From: Spirosoma sp. 48-14
GTDB lineage: Bacteria > Bacteroidota > Bacteroidia > Cytophagales > Spirosomataceae
DNA: 64,000 nucleotides
NCBI RefSeq assembly: GCF_001898575.1
Contig: NZ_MKUD01000045.1
Span: forward strand, 327,382 to 391,381
Direction: 5' to 3'
Of the stretch, positions 8,443 to 17,050 are shown piece by piece (within the stretch, counting starts at the first letter, position 1; the number at the start of each line of letters is the position of its first letter). The notes under the pieces were generated by a model. That model worked only from the letters and a program-made list of their open reading frames with translations, ran no database searches and was not told the DNA's origin. A program made the translations under genes and the position numbers.

Positions 8443-10080
8443 ATGCCTTCTCTGGCGACGTACACAACTCCGCTTACGGCTCAAACAGCCGCTCATTTGC
8501 TTCGGCGGGCAACCTTTGGGCCAACTCAGGCCGAAATTACCAGCTTTACTGGTCTGACGGCTATACAGGCTGTACAGCAGCTTATTGCCAATGCTACGTA
8601 TTCGCCTGCCCCACCCGTTGATCTGGACGAGAATCAGCCAACAGCCGGGCAGACTTATCTGGATAAGCCGTTTAATCACAACCGAAACTTCGATTTCGGC
8701 CACTATTTGAGTTGCTGGTGGCTGGGGCTCATGGCCTCTCAAACCGCCCCACTCAGCCTGCTCGATAAGTTGACGCTGTTCTGGCAAAACCATTTCGTAA
8801 CGACCCGGTCAACCGTTGGCGATTATCGGTTTCTGAATCAGTACCTGCTGTTGCTACGCAATAATGCCCTGGGAAACTTTCGGGATTTGGTTATTCAGGT
8901 TACCAAAGATCCGGCCATGCTGCGCTACCTGAATGGGAATGAGAACATTGTAGGACACCCTAATGAGAATTATGCCCGCGAACTTCAGGAGCTATTTACG
9001 GTTGGCGTTTTTGACTTCGCTGGGAATAAGAACTATACCGAAGATGACGTAAAAGCAGCCGCTAAAGTGCTGACCGGCTGGGAATACACAAACTACGAAG
9101 TTGACAATTCGACCAGTTTTACGACCATCTTTAATCTGGCCAACCACGATAGTACAAACAAAACCTTTTCGGCCAATTACAACAATACGGTAATTGTAGG
9201 TCGATCAGCCAACCCATCCCCTACGGTTACGGCAGGTGATGCCGAACTCAGCGATCTAATCAATATGCTGTTGAGTCACCCAGCGTCGGCCCGATTCATT
9301 TGCCGGAAACTATATCGGTGGTACGTCAACCCCAACGTTACACAGGCCGTTGAAGATGATATTATCATCCCACTCGCGCAGCTTTTCGTCTCCAATAATT
9401 TTGCCATTCAACCAGTCATCGAAAAACTGCTGACGAGTCAGGCATTTTTCGATACATCAACCATTGGTGCGCTGGTAAAGTCGCCAGTCGATCTGGCCGT
9501 TGGCTCGATGCGGTTCTTTAACCAGCCTGTTCCGGCGCTGCCAACGCATTATGTTGGTTTTCGGAATTATACCGATTTTATGTTCTACCGCATGCAGGAC
9601 ATGCTGATGCCTTTGCTGGATCAACCCTCGGTATTCGGCTATGAGCCTTATTACGATACTGGCTACACCAAAATCTGGATCAATACCACTACCATCGGTT
9701 ATCGCTATGAGTATACGGATGCCTATGTGTTAAGGTATCTGCAGGTTGAACCCACGTATCTGATGGGGATTGATGTGCTGGCCTGGGCGACGGCACTCCA
9801 GCCAAACTTTTCGGATGTAGCTGGAACCCCTGCCATTTCCTGCGCCGATGTCCAGACCGGCTTTTCAACGAACCTGTTCGCCATTGATTTAAAGCAATCT
9901 CAAAAAGACTTTTTAATTGACACGATTATGATGCAGGGCCTGCCACGTACGTCCTGGACATTCCAATGGAACGCATACCGAACCAATATAAATGATGGAG
10001 GAGCCCGGTATGAGGTTCGCTCTCGTTTAGAGAATCTGATGAAGTATATGCTTCGGATGGCCGAGTACCATATTTGTTAA
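8443..10080 (+). CDS. DUF1800 domain protein, copy 1
   Basis: A 545-residue DUF1800 protein. The diagnostic N-terminal LLRRATFGPT pattern is at about residues 20-29, followed by LTLFWQNHFVT and a GNENIVGHPNENYARELQELFTVG-type block. No signal peptide is apparent. DUF1800 genes are almost always followed by a DUF1501 gene, as here; their role is unknown. The next gene is a close paralogue (most of the first 200 residues are identical), indicating tandem duplication. Confidence 0.9.
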   Translation: MPSLATYTTPLTAQTAAHLLRRATFGPTQAEITSFTGLTAIQAVQQLIANATYSPAPPVDLDENQPTAGQTYLDKPFNHNRNFDFGHYLSCWWLGLMASQTAPLSLLDKLTLFWQNHFVTTRSTVGDYRFLNQYLLLLRNNALGNFRDLVIQVTKDPAMLRYLNGNENIVGHPNENYARELQELFTVGVFDFAGNKNYTEDDVKAAAKVLTGWEYTNYEVDNSTSFTTIFNLANHDSTNKTFSANYNNTVIVGRSANPSPTVTAGDAELSDLINMLLSHPASARFICRKLYRWYVNPNVTQAVEDDIIIPLAQLFVSNNFAIQPVIEKLLTSQAFFDTSTIGALVKSPVDLAVGSMRFFNQPVPALPTHYVGFRNYTDFMFYRMQDMLMPLLDQPSVFGYEPYYDTGYTKIWINTTTIGYRYEYTDAYVLRYLQVEPTYLMGIDVLAWATALQPNFSDVAGTPAISCADVQTGFSTNLFAIDLKQSQKDFLIDTIMMQGLPRTSWTFQWNAYRTNINDGGARYEVRSRLENLMKYMLRMAEYHIC

Positions 10081-10211
10081 TGCCTGCTTGTTTTAATAGG
10101 CAGCCCTATTGTATACCATCCAACAAATAAGTAAACTTGTTATTTTCCAGACGATTAAAGCTTACCCAAAATCAGTCCTGATCGTCTTCAAACGTAACAC
10201 ACTCATCGTAA

Positions 10212-11840
10212 ATGCCTTACCTGGAGCCGTATACAATCCTGCTAACAGCCAAAACGGCTGCCCACTTGCTTCGGCGGGCAACCTTCGGGCCAACGCAGAC
10301 CGAAATTACCAGTTTTACGGGCTTAACGGCTACGCAGGCAGTTCAGCAGCTTATCAGCAACGCCAATTACTCGCCACCGCCCCCCGTTGACCTGGATAGT
10401 AATAAAGCCACTGCTGGGCAGACGTACCTCGATAAACCGTTCAACGGTGACCGAAATTTTGATTTTGGCCATTATTTACGGTATTGGTGGTTAGGCCTCA
10501 TGGCCTCCCAAACAGCCCCACCGAGCCTGCTTGATAAACTAACCCTGTTCTGGCAGAACCATTTCGTAACAACCCGCGAAGTTGTCGATGACTATCGCTT
10601 TGTCAATCAGTATATGCTCCTGCTGCGTAACAATGCTCTGGGAAATTTCCGTACGCTGGTCACTCAGATCAGTAAGGATCCGGCAATGCTACGCTACCTG
10701 AATGGCAACGAAAACGAGGTTGGCAAACCCAACGAGAATTATGCCCGTGAACTTCAGGAACTGTTTACAGTAGGCGCATTCGACTTTGCCGGAAATAAAA
10801 ATTATACCGAAGACGATGTAAAAGCAGCCGCCCGGGTACTTACGGGCTGGAAGTACACCAATTATTGGGTGGTTGGCTCTACCAGTTTCGGCACGACATT
10901 TACTCTGTCGAAACACGACAAAACCAATAAAACTTTTTCGGCACAGTACAACAATACCACCATTACAGGTCGATCGACAACAACGGCGGGTGACGATGAA
11001 CTAGCTGACCTGGTGACTATGCTGCTGAATCACCCACAAACGTCACGGTTTATCTGCCGGAAACTATATCGGTGGTATGTCAATCCTAACGTTACTCAGA
11101 CCATCGAGGATAACGTCATTATTCCACTGGCCCAGTTTTTTGCCAGTCCATCAAATAACTACGCCATTCAGCCGGTCATTGTCAAGCTGCTAACCAGTCA
11201 GGTTTTTTTCGATGATGCCAATCGCGGATCACTGGTAAAATCGCCGGTCGACCTGGCTGTTGGGGCCATGCGTTTCTTCAATCAGCCTGTTCCGGATATG
11301 ACAACCGATTATGCCGCCTTTAAGGTGTACTGCGATTTCATGTTCTGGCGTATGCGGGACATGCAGATGGCATTGGTCGATCAGCCGTCCGTTTTTGGGT
11401 ATGACGCCTATTATCAGACCGGCTATTCGAAAATATGGATGAACACCACTACGCTGGCACTTCGGAGCGATTATACCGATGCCTATATCTGGCGCTGGCT
11501 CCAGGTAAAACCGAACTATAAAATGGGAATCGACCTCCTGGGTTGGGTTACATCACTTCAACCCAACTTTTCAGATGTAACCGGAACCCCTGCCATTTCC
11601 TGCGCTGATGTTCAGGCTGCCTTTTCCAAAAATCTGTTTGCTCTTGATCTCTTTCCGTCGCAGACCAACTTTTTGATCGACACCATCATGATGCAGGGCA
11701 TTCCGCGTTCGTCCTGGATAGTTGAGTGGAACAATTATCGCTCAACGCCAACGAACACGAACCGAAAAAATGCAGTGCTGTATCGATTACAGAATTTAAT
11801 GAAATACATGCTCCGCATGGCTGAATATCAACTCTTTTAA
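10212..11840 (+). CDS. DUF1800 domain protein, copy 2 (tandem paralogue)
   Basis: A 542-residue DUF1800 protein, collinear with the preceding gene and nearly identical in the N-terminal half (LLRRATFGPT, LTLFWQNHFVT, NENYARELQELFTVG). It is more diverged around residues 205-240 and in the last 100 residues. The ATG at 10212 aligns with the copy 1 start (MPYLEPYT versus MPSLATYT). It is 131 bp from copy 1 and 89 bp from DUF1501. An octamer-repeat hairpin starts 5 bp after its stop codon. Confidence 0.9.
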   Translation: MPYLEPYTILLTAKTAAHLLRRATFGPTQTEITSFTGLTATQAVQQLISNANYSPPPPVDLDSNKATAGQTYLDKPFNGDRNFDFGHYLRYWWLGLMASQTAPPSLLDKLTLFWQNHFVTTREVVDDYRFVNQYMLLLRNNALGNFRTLVTQISKDPAMLRYLNGNENEVGKPNENYARELQELFTVGAFDFAGNKNYTEDDVKAAARVLTGWKYTNYWVVGSTSFGTTFTLSKHDKTNKTFSAQYNNTTITGRSTTTAGDDELADLVTMLLNHPQTSRFICRKLYRWYVNPNVTQTIEDNVIIPLAQFFASPSNNYAIQPVIVKLLTSQVFFDDANRGSLVKSPVDLAVGAMRFFNQPVPDMTTDYAAFKVYCDFMFWRMRDMQMALVDQPSVFGYDAYYQTGYSKIWMNTTTLALRSDYTDAYIWRWLQVKPNYKMGIDLLGWVTSLQPNFSDVTGTPAISCADVQAAFSKNLFALDLFPSQTNFLIDTIMMQGIPRSSWIVEWNNYRSTPTNTNRKNAVLYRLQNLMKYMLRMAEYQLF

Positions 11841-11844
11841 TCCT

Positions 11845-11917
11845 GAATGAGTGAATGATAGAATGAGTGACTAAAACCTTAGGCCAATGATTCACTCGTT
11901 CACTCATTCGCTCTTTC
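11845..11917. repeat. intercistronic octamer-repeat hairpin (DUF1800-DUF1501)
   Basis: Arm 11845-11870 (units like GAATGAGT) pairs with 11892-11917 (units like TTCACTCG) at about 21 of 26 positions around a 21-nt loop. It lies between the stop of the second DUF1800 gene and the DUF1501 ATG at 11930. It belongs with the similar hairpins at 14439, 15391, 28838 and 38495. Confidence 0.7.
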
Positions 11918-11929
11918 ACTCTTTGATCA

Positions 11930-13438
11930 ATGAAACGTAGAGACTTTTTGGCAGCAGCCTCCGCAAGTCTGGTGCCTGTAATGCTGGATGGGTTTGGGCT
12001 GAAAGCCATGACGAGCCAATCGGCACTGGTTCAATCCCTGTTGCATACAGGAGCCCTGGCTACCGACCGGGTCCTGGTAATCGTGTATCTCAATGGCGGG
12101 AATGACGGCCTGAACACCGTGATTCCACGGGATCAGTACTCGCTTTATACAGGCTTACGAAGCAACATCGCCATTCCCGAAAGTGTCGTACTGGCATTAG
12201 ATGGAAATCCGGCAACTGGCCTGCATCCGGCCATGACCGGCATGCGCGATCTGTATAATACCGGTAAGCTCTCCATTATCCACTCGGTTTCGTATCCCAA
12301 CCCCGATCAGTCGCACTACCGCGCTACCGACATCTGGATGACCGCCGTCGACGCCAACGTTACCTCGGATTCAGGCTGGGCGGGGCGTTACCTCGAGAAT
12401 CGGTTCCCTGGCTATCCCGTTGGCTATCCGAATGCGCAGATGGAGGACCCACTGGCGATTCAGATCGGCTATCTGACCTCAACGGCCTTGTTGGGTAGCC
12501 AGCAATCCATGGGTATCGCCCTTAGCGACCCCAATAGTTTTTACCAGTTGGTTGGGTCGGGAGGCACACCATCGCCTGATGATCTGCCCTGTTGCGATGC
12601 CGGTGAATTGATTGCGTTTATCCGGCAGCAACAGGTTCTGTCGGTTGGCTATGCGACCGAAATCAAGGCAGCGGCCGATGCAGGTCAAAACATGGCTACT
12701 TATCCCGATGCATCGGCTAAAAACTCACTGGCCGACCAGTTGAAAATCGTTGCCCGGCTAATTCACGGCGGTCTGAAAACGAAAATCTATTTTGTCTCGC
12801 TCAGTGGATTCGATACCCATTCTACTCAGGTCGACCCAACCAACGTACTGATCGGAACCCATGCCGACTTACTGGGTAAAGTATCGACGGCCATCAGTGC
12901 TTTTCAACAGGATTTAAAGTTGCAGGGCATTGAAGACAAAGTGGTTGGCATGACATTCTCCGAGTTTGGGCGACGGGCCAATTCCAACAATTCGCGCGGC
13001 ACCGATCACGGCGTAGCGGCTCCCATGTTCGTTTTCGGCAGTAATCTCAAGCACCGTACCTTTGGTCAAAACCCCGACCTTGCCAATCTGACGGGTCAGA
13101 CTGGCAACAAAGACATCACAATGCAGATCGATTTCCGGCGGGTTTATACCGACATCCTCAACGACTGGTTCGGTACCGCTTCCACCACCACAAACTCATT
13201 GCTTTTCCATCCGTTCCCCACCATATCGCTTTTCTCAGACACCGTCGAAACGGTAGCATCGGGCAACTGGCAGGACAAATCGATATGGACCGTTGGGCGC
13301 GTTCCGTTTGCCAACGAATACGTAAAAGTAAACGCTGGGCATACGGTCACGATCAGCCAAAATACGTCCGTCAAAAATATTCGTCTGGATGGCAAACTGG
13401 TCTATACCGGGCCTTATTCGGTTCAGGTTGCCGGCTGA
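11930..13438 (+). CDS. DUF1501 domain protein with Tat-like signal
   Basis: A 502-residue protein beginning MKRRDFLAAASASLVPVM, a twin-arginine-like export signal. The body carries the DUF1501 (sulfatase/alkaline-phosphatase-fold) hallmarks YLNGGNDGLNTVIP, SHYRATDIWMT, FSEFGRRANSN and GTDHGVAAPMFVFG. The final 65 residues, from about DTVETVASGNWQDKSIW, resemble a small beta-helix or G8-like module and are not part of the usual DUF1501 core. It is partnered with the two DUF1800 genes; enzymatic activity is unknown. Confidence 0.88.
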   Translation: MKRRDFLAAASASLVPVMLDGFGLKAMTSQSALVQSLLHTGALATDRVLVIVYLNGGNDGLNTVIPRDQYSLYTGLRSNIAIPESVVLALDGNPATGLHPAMTGMRDLYNTGKLSIIHSVSYPNPDQSHYRATDIWMTAVDANVTSDSGWAGRYLENRFPGYPVGYPNAQMEDPLAIQIGYLTSTALLGSQQSMGIALSDPNSFYQLVGSGGTPSPDDLPCCDAGELIAFIRQQQVLSVGYATEIKAAADAGQNMATYPDASAKNSLADQLKIVARLIHGGLKTKIYFVSLSGFDTHSTQVDPTNVLIGTHADLLGKVSTAISAFQQDLKLQGIEDKVVGMTFSEFGRRANSNNSRGTDHGVAAPMFVFGSNLKHRTFGQNPDLANLTGQTGNKDITMQIDFRRVYTDILNDWFGTASTTTNSLLFHPFPTISLFSDTVETVASGNWQDKSIWTVGRVPFANEYVKVNAGHTVTISQNTSVKNIRLDGKLVYTGPYSVQVAG

Positions 13439-13591
13439 GAATTTGTTCGTCAACCAAAAGGACTGTTGTGTTTCATTGAGCAATTCTGCTACCTTTACAT
13501 CAACAGTATGCAAGCATACTAATTAGATTATTGTCTAATCCGTTCTTTTATGGTCACTAGAAAGAACGACTAGCCACTCAGCCTAAGCTCT

Positions 13592-14431
13592 ATGGAACAA
13601 ACCTATCAGTCACTATCCTTCGCACAGACCGATGGCGTGATGACCATTTCTTTACTTGGCCCTGGCAAAGGCAATGCAATGGGGCCTGAGTTTTGGGAAG
13701 AACTGCCCAGAGCTATGGACGAGCTAAACCGGATGTCCAACGTTCGGTGTATTGTATTTCGCGGCAGTGGCGACCACTTCAGCTATGGCCTCAATGTGAT
13801 GCAGATGCTGCCGCGAATTGGCAAAATGACTACCGGCACCATACTGGCCCACCAGCGGGTCGACCTGATGGCGCAGATTCGGCACATGCAGTCGGGGTTT
13901 CAAAAAATGCATGAGTCGCCCAAACCCGTTATTGCGGCTGTGCATGGCTGGTGTATTGGCGGTGGCTTAAATATGATCGCAGCAGCCGATATCCGGCTAT
14001 GCTCCCGCGATGCTAAATTCAGCCTCCGGGAAGTGAAACTGGCCATTACGCCCGATATTGGCGGTCTACAGTTTCTCCCCCAGATCATCGGTCAGGGCTT
14101 TACCCGCGAAATGGCCTTTACCGGAGCCGACTACGACGCGGCCTTTGCCGAACGGACTGGCCTGGTCAATCATGTTTACGATACGCCCGATCAGCTTTTT
14201 GAAGCCGCCGACAAACTAGCCCATCAAATAGCCGATAATCCGGCAACAGCCGTACAGGGAGCCAAACAAGTCCTGAATTACAGCCTCAATAAATCCATTG
14301 AAGACGGTTTGCAGTATGTGGCCGTCTGGAACTCCAGCCAACTCCAATCGACCGATTTTTCGGAAGCCATGCAAGCCACACAGGAAAAACGCAAAGCCGA
14401 ATTCAACAAGAAAATAGACAGAGGATACTAA
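13592..14431 (+). CDS. enoyl-CoA hydratase/isomerase, dienoyl-CoA isomerase-like
   Basis: A 279-residue crotonase-fold enzyme. The oxyanion-hole segment is HGWCIGGGLN (about 118-127). Glu147 and Asp155 in REVKLAITPDIGG have the eight-residue spacing of the Glu/Asp pair of delta3,5-delta2,4-dienoyl-CoA isomerase. The third acidic residue of that enzyme, after GGG, is Asn127 here. It probably isomerises or hydrates enoyl-CoA in beta-oxidation of unsaturated fatty acids. The downstream gene is a 2,4-dienoyl-CoA reductase-like SDR, which fits. Confidence 0.82.
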   Translation: MEQTYQSLSFAQTDGVMTISLLGPGKGNAMGPEFWEELPRAMDELNRMSNVRCIVFRGSGDHFSYGLNVMQMLPRIGKMTTGTILAHQRVDLMAQIRHMQSGFQKMHESPKPVIAAVHGWCIGGGLNMIAAADIRLCSRDAKFSLREVKLAITPDIGGLQFLPQIIGQGFTREMAFTGADYDAAFAERTGLVNHVYDTPDQLFEAADKLAHQIADNPATAVQGAKQVLNYSLNKSIEDGLQYVAVWNSSQLQSTDFSEAMQATQEKRKAEFNKKIDRGY

Positions 14432-14438
14432 ATGAGTA

Positions 14439-14515
14439 AATGATTGAATTGTTGAATGATTGAATGGGGTTCCTTCGATTATTCAATCATTCACTCATTC
14501 AACAATTCAATCATT
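14439..14515. repeat. intercistronic octamer-repeat hairpin (crotonase-SDR)
   Basis: Arm 14439-14465 (27 nt) is the exact reverse complement of arm 14481-14515 (35 nt) except for one inserted octamer, ACTCATTC, in the second arm. The second arm ends at 14515 and the SDR ATG begins at 14516, so the leader of that gene is the repeat itself. Confidence 0.8.
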
Positions 14516-15403
14516 ATGACAACAGGCATGCTGCGCGATGATGCGCTTAAGGGAAAAACGATTATTGTTACCGGGGGAGGAACGGGACTGGGTAAGTCCA
14601 TCAGTCGGTATCTGCTTCAGCTTGGGGCGAACATCACCATTTGTAGCCGTCGCCAGTCCGTGATCGATGAAACGGCGAAGGAATTAATGGACGAGACAGG
14701 CGGGCAAGTTCTGGCAGTTCCCTGTGATGTCCGGAATACAGCCGACATTGAAGCCGTCCTCGCAAAAACGATTGAGAAGTTTGGTAAAGTCGATGGGTTA
14801 CTGAATAATTCGGCTGGTAATTTCATCAGTCCGACAGAGCGCCTGTCGTATAAAGCCTTCGATACTATTGTCGATATTGTGCTGCGCGGAACGTATTATT
14901 TTACCCTGGCCGTAGGCAAATACTGGATTGAAAACAACATTCCGGGAACGGTACTGAACATCTCAACAACTTACGCCACAACGGGTTCGGGCTATGTCGT
15001 TCCTTCGGCGGTAGCCAAGGGCGGAGCGCTTATCATGACCAAATCGCTGGCAGCCGAATGGGGTAAATACGGCATTCGCCTGAATGCCATTGCCCCTGGT
15101 CCGTTCCCGACCAAAGGTGCCTGGGACCGGCTTTTCCCGGAACCGTTGATGAAGATGATGGACCCCGTCAGCCGTATCCCGCTCAAACGCGTGGGCGAAC
15201 ATGGCGAACTGGCGAATCTGGCGGCCTACCTGTTGTCCGACTATTCGGGTTTTATCACTGGCGAGTGCATCACCATCGACGGAGGGGAGGTACTGGCAGC
15301 CGGGGAATTCAATCACCTCGAAGCCGTCTCGTCGGAACAGTGGGATATGATCGAGCAATCCATCAAACAGGCCAATCGAGATAGTAAACGGGCGAAAGAG
15401 TGA
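14516..15403 (+). CDS. SDR oxidoreductase, 2,4-dienoyl-CoA reductase-like
   Basis: A 295-residue short-chain dehydrogenase. The NAD(P)-binding motif TGGGTGLGKS is at residues 19-28 and NNSAGN follows near 97. The usual Tyr of YxxxK is replaced by Ser164 (SAVAK, Lys168), as in mitochondrial 2,4-dienoyl-CoA reductase, and Tyr153 or Tyr160 may supply the proton. LAAEWGKYGIRLN also resembles that family. An in-frame ATG at 14456 would translate the upstream hairpin, so 14516 is preferred. It pairs functionally with the crotonase gene upstream. The octamer repeat at 15391 overlaps its last codons. Confidence 0.85.
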   Translation: MTTGMLRDDALKGKTIIVTGGGTGLGKSISRYLLQLGANITICSRRQSVIDETAKELMDETGGQVLAVPCDVRNTADIEAVLAKTIEKFGKVDGLLNNSAGNFISPTERLSYKAFDTIVDIVLRGTYYFTLAVGKYWIENNIPGTVLNISTTYATTGSGYVVPSAVAKGGALIMTKSLAAEWGKYGIRLNAIAPGPFPTKGAWDRLFPEPLMKMMDPVSRIPLKRVGEHGELANLAAYLLSDYSGFITGECITIDGGEVLAAGEFNHLEAVSSEQWDMIEQSIKQANRDSKRAKE

Positions 15404-15463
15404 GCTGAAGAAAAGGCGGCCGATACCCGGAAATTCACTCGTTCATTCTTTCACTCTTTCGCC
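15391..15463. repeat. octamer-repeat hairpin overlapping the SDR stop codon
   Basis: GGCGAAAGAGTGA at 15391-15403 includes the final GCG AAA GAG TGA codons of the SDR. Its exact reverse complement is at 15451-15463, and more octamers (GTTCATTC, TTTCACTC) fill the space between. It could act as a terminator or processing hairpin before the DUF4494 gene. Confidence 0.6.
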
Positions 15464-15522
15464 ATTTTTCGGCACTTTTGCGGCCTCAAAAACGTTATCC
15501 TTACAGATCAAAATCTTAAAAA

Positions 15523-16041
15523 ATGCCTAACTGGTTTCTAGGAAAAATCCGCTATCAGCAGCCCATCGACGACTCGAACGTCGGAAGCCGAAACGAAGAA
15601 TTTATCAAGCAAAAGACGGTTACCGAAGCCTATCTGGTCGACGCCGTTAGCTACACGGATGCCGAAACCCGGCTTTATCAGGAGATTGCGGCCAACACCC
15701 CTGAGTTTGACATTACCAACATCTCGCGCATGAAACTGGCCGATGTGTTTCACCACGACGATGGTAGTGAAACCTGGTATAAAGTGAAAGCGATGTTCAT
15801 CACCGACGACGAGAAAACGGGCAAACAGAAGAAAACGCCTAGTGTGATGCTCGTTAATGCCGACACACCCAAACAGGCCTATGAGCGGGTTGAACAAAGC
15901 CTGAAAACAGCGCTTGACCCATTCGAAATTACGGACGTGAACATTACCAAGATTCTGGAAATTTTCCCCTATAACGAAGAGGAAAAGCGTAACCTGCGTC
16001 CCTTAAGTGACGTCATAAGCCCTGAGCCAGAAACGGTTTAG
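15523..16041 (+). CDS. DUF4494 domain protein
   Basis: A 172-residue cytosolic protein matching the DUF4494 pattern: W(F)..K(I/V)RY near the N-terminus, KTVTEAYLVDAVSYTDAE at about residues 31-48, and WYKVKAMFITDDEKTGK in the middle. It is widespread in Bacteroidota with no known function. A CACTTTTGC at about 15473, close to the -7 consensus, may drive it. Confidence 0.8.
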   Translation: MPNWFLGKIRYQQPIDDSNVGSRNEEFIKQKTVTEAYLVDAVSYTDAETRLYQEIAANTPEFDITNISRMKLADVFHHDDGSETWYKVKAMFITDDEKTGKQKKTPSVMLVNADTPKQAYERVEQSLKTALDPFEITDVNITKILEIFPYNEEEKRNLRPLSDVISPEPETV

Positions 16042-16106
16042 GGTATCATTACAACCCCATACCGGTCAGTAGGGTCTTAGCCATAAAGAACGTCCATAGT
16101 ACACCG

Positions 16107-16940
16107 ATGAAACGACCTTTATTGCTGGTAGCCTTATTGGCCGGTATTGTTTTTGGGTGCCAGGAAGACACCAACATCGCGGCTGTTGCCAACGACGGCC
16201 TGAGCCTCTATTGGGACCATGAAATCTTTGGCGAAGAGGGCCGTCGATTTCGATTTGAATTTTCCAGCCAGAAAGCCCTCTCCGAACAATACCAGTTGGT
16301 TTTTCAAAAAACCATTACCGGCAACGTCATCACAGTCAGACTAACCAATACAACTAGTCAGGGGCCATGTCAGCCTTTTCCGGGAGACAAACCAAGCTGT
16401 ATTTCCAAAGGCGGATTTTCTATTCCGGAAACAGACCTTCCTCCCGGCCCATACACCATCAATCTGATTACGCCCTCCTTTACAGAAAGTGGTCAACTAA
16501 CCATTACCTCCGAAAAAGCAGTATTGGACCTGGGAGCGAACAAACAATTTACGAGTTCAATCGAACAAGTTTTCCCAATACCCCGTCAACTCCTTTTTGG
16601 CTCAATCGTTTATACAGGTTCCGATAAAACCCAGGCAGCTAACAACCTTATCGCCTACTTATCGACCCTTGGTGTAACTCCTGTTACCTTACCAGATCAT
16701 CCCTACCGACACCTCAGCCGTGAGGCTTTGCATTTAGCTACCAAAGACTGGCCTGAAGATAATCACATGATATCGCTGCTCTATTCGATGAAGCGAAGTT
16801 TCCGGGATATTGTTGGTGATCTGAAACGGTACGTCGATCAAACAGGCCAGCCTTTGTCCATCTATCTGTATTCCAGTTTGGGCGGTGAAGTACGATTGGG
16901 TACGACAGATCCGCTTTTCATCTATGGGTCTGACCAATAG
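16107..16940 (+). CDS. hypothetical lipoprotein
   Basis: A 277-residue protein with a lipoprotein signal (MKRPLLLVALLAGIVFGC, lipidated Cys18). The N-terminal half looks like a beta-sandwich (residues 30-135). No known catalytic motif is visible, and I recognise no family. It stands alone between the DUF4494 gene and the copper island. Confidence 0.65.
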   Translation: MKRPLLLVALLAGIVFGCQEDTNIAAVANDGLSLYWDHEIFGEEGRRFRFEFSSQKALSEQYQLVFQKTITGNVITVRLTNTTSQGPCQPFPGDKPSCISKGGFSIPETDLPPGPYTINLITPSFTESGQLTITSEKAVLDLGANKQFTSSIEQVFPIPRQLLFGSIVYTGSDKTQAANNLIAYLSTLGVTPVTLPDHPYRHLSREALHLATKDWPEDNHMISLLYSMKRSFRDIVGDLKRYVDQTGQPLSIYLYSSLGGEVRLGTTDPLFIYGSDQ

Positions 16941-17050
16941 ACCCTCTCAGGCGTTATTTTATAGAATAAAGACTGAGAATTACAGAATTTCGACCGTTGA
17001 CAGATAATCACTTGCCTTGAATAGGTTCTATTGTAGATATTTGTGCCACG

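Noticed and set aside
11845-11917. Octamer hairpins as a CRISPR array
   Set aside because: The repeats are 8 nt, inverted rather than direct with unique spacers, and no cas genes are present.
14456-14515. N-terminal extension of the SDR (MIEWGSFDYSII...)
   Set aside because: It would be a translation of the octamer-repeat hairpin; the conserved SDR start follows the ATG at 14516.
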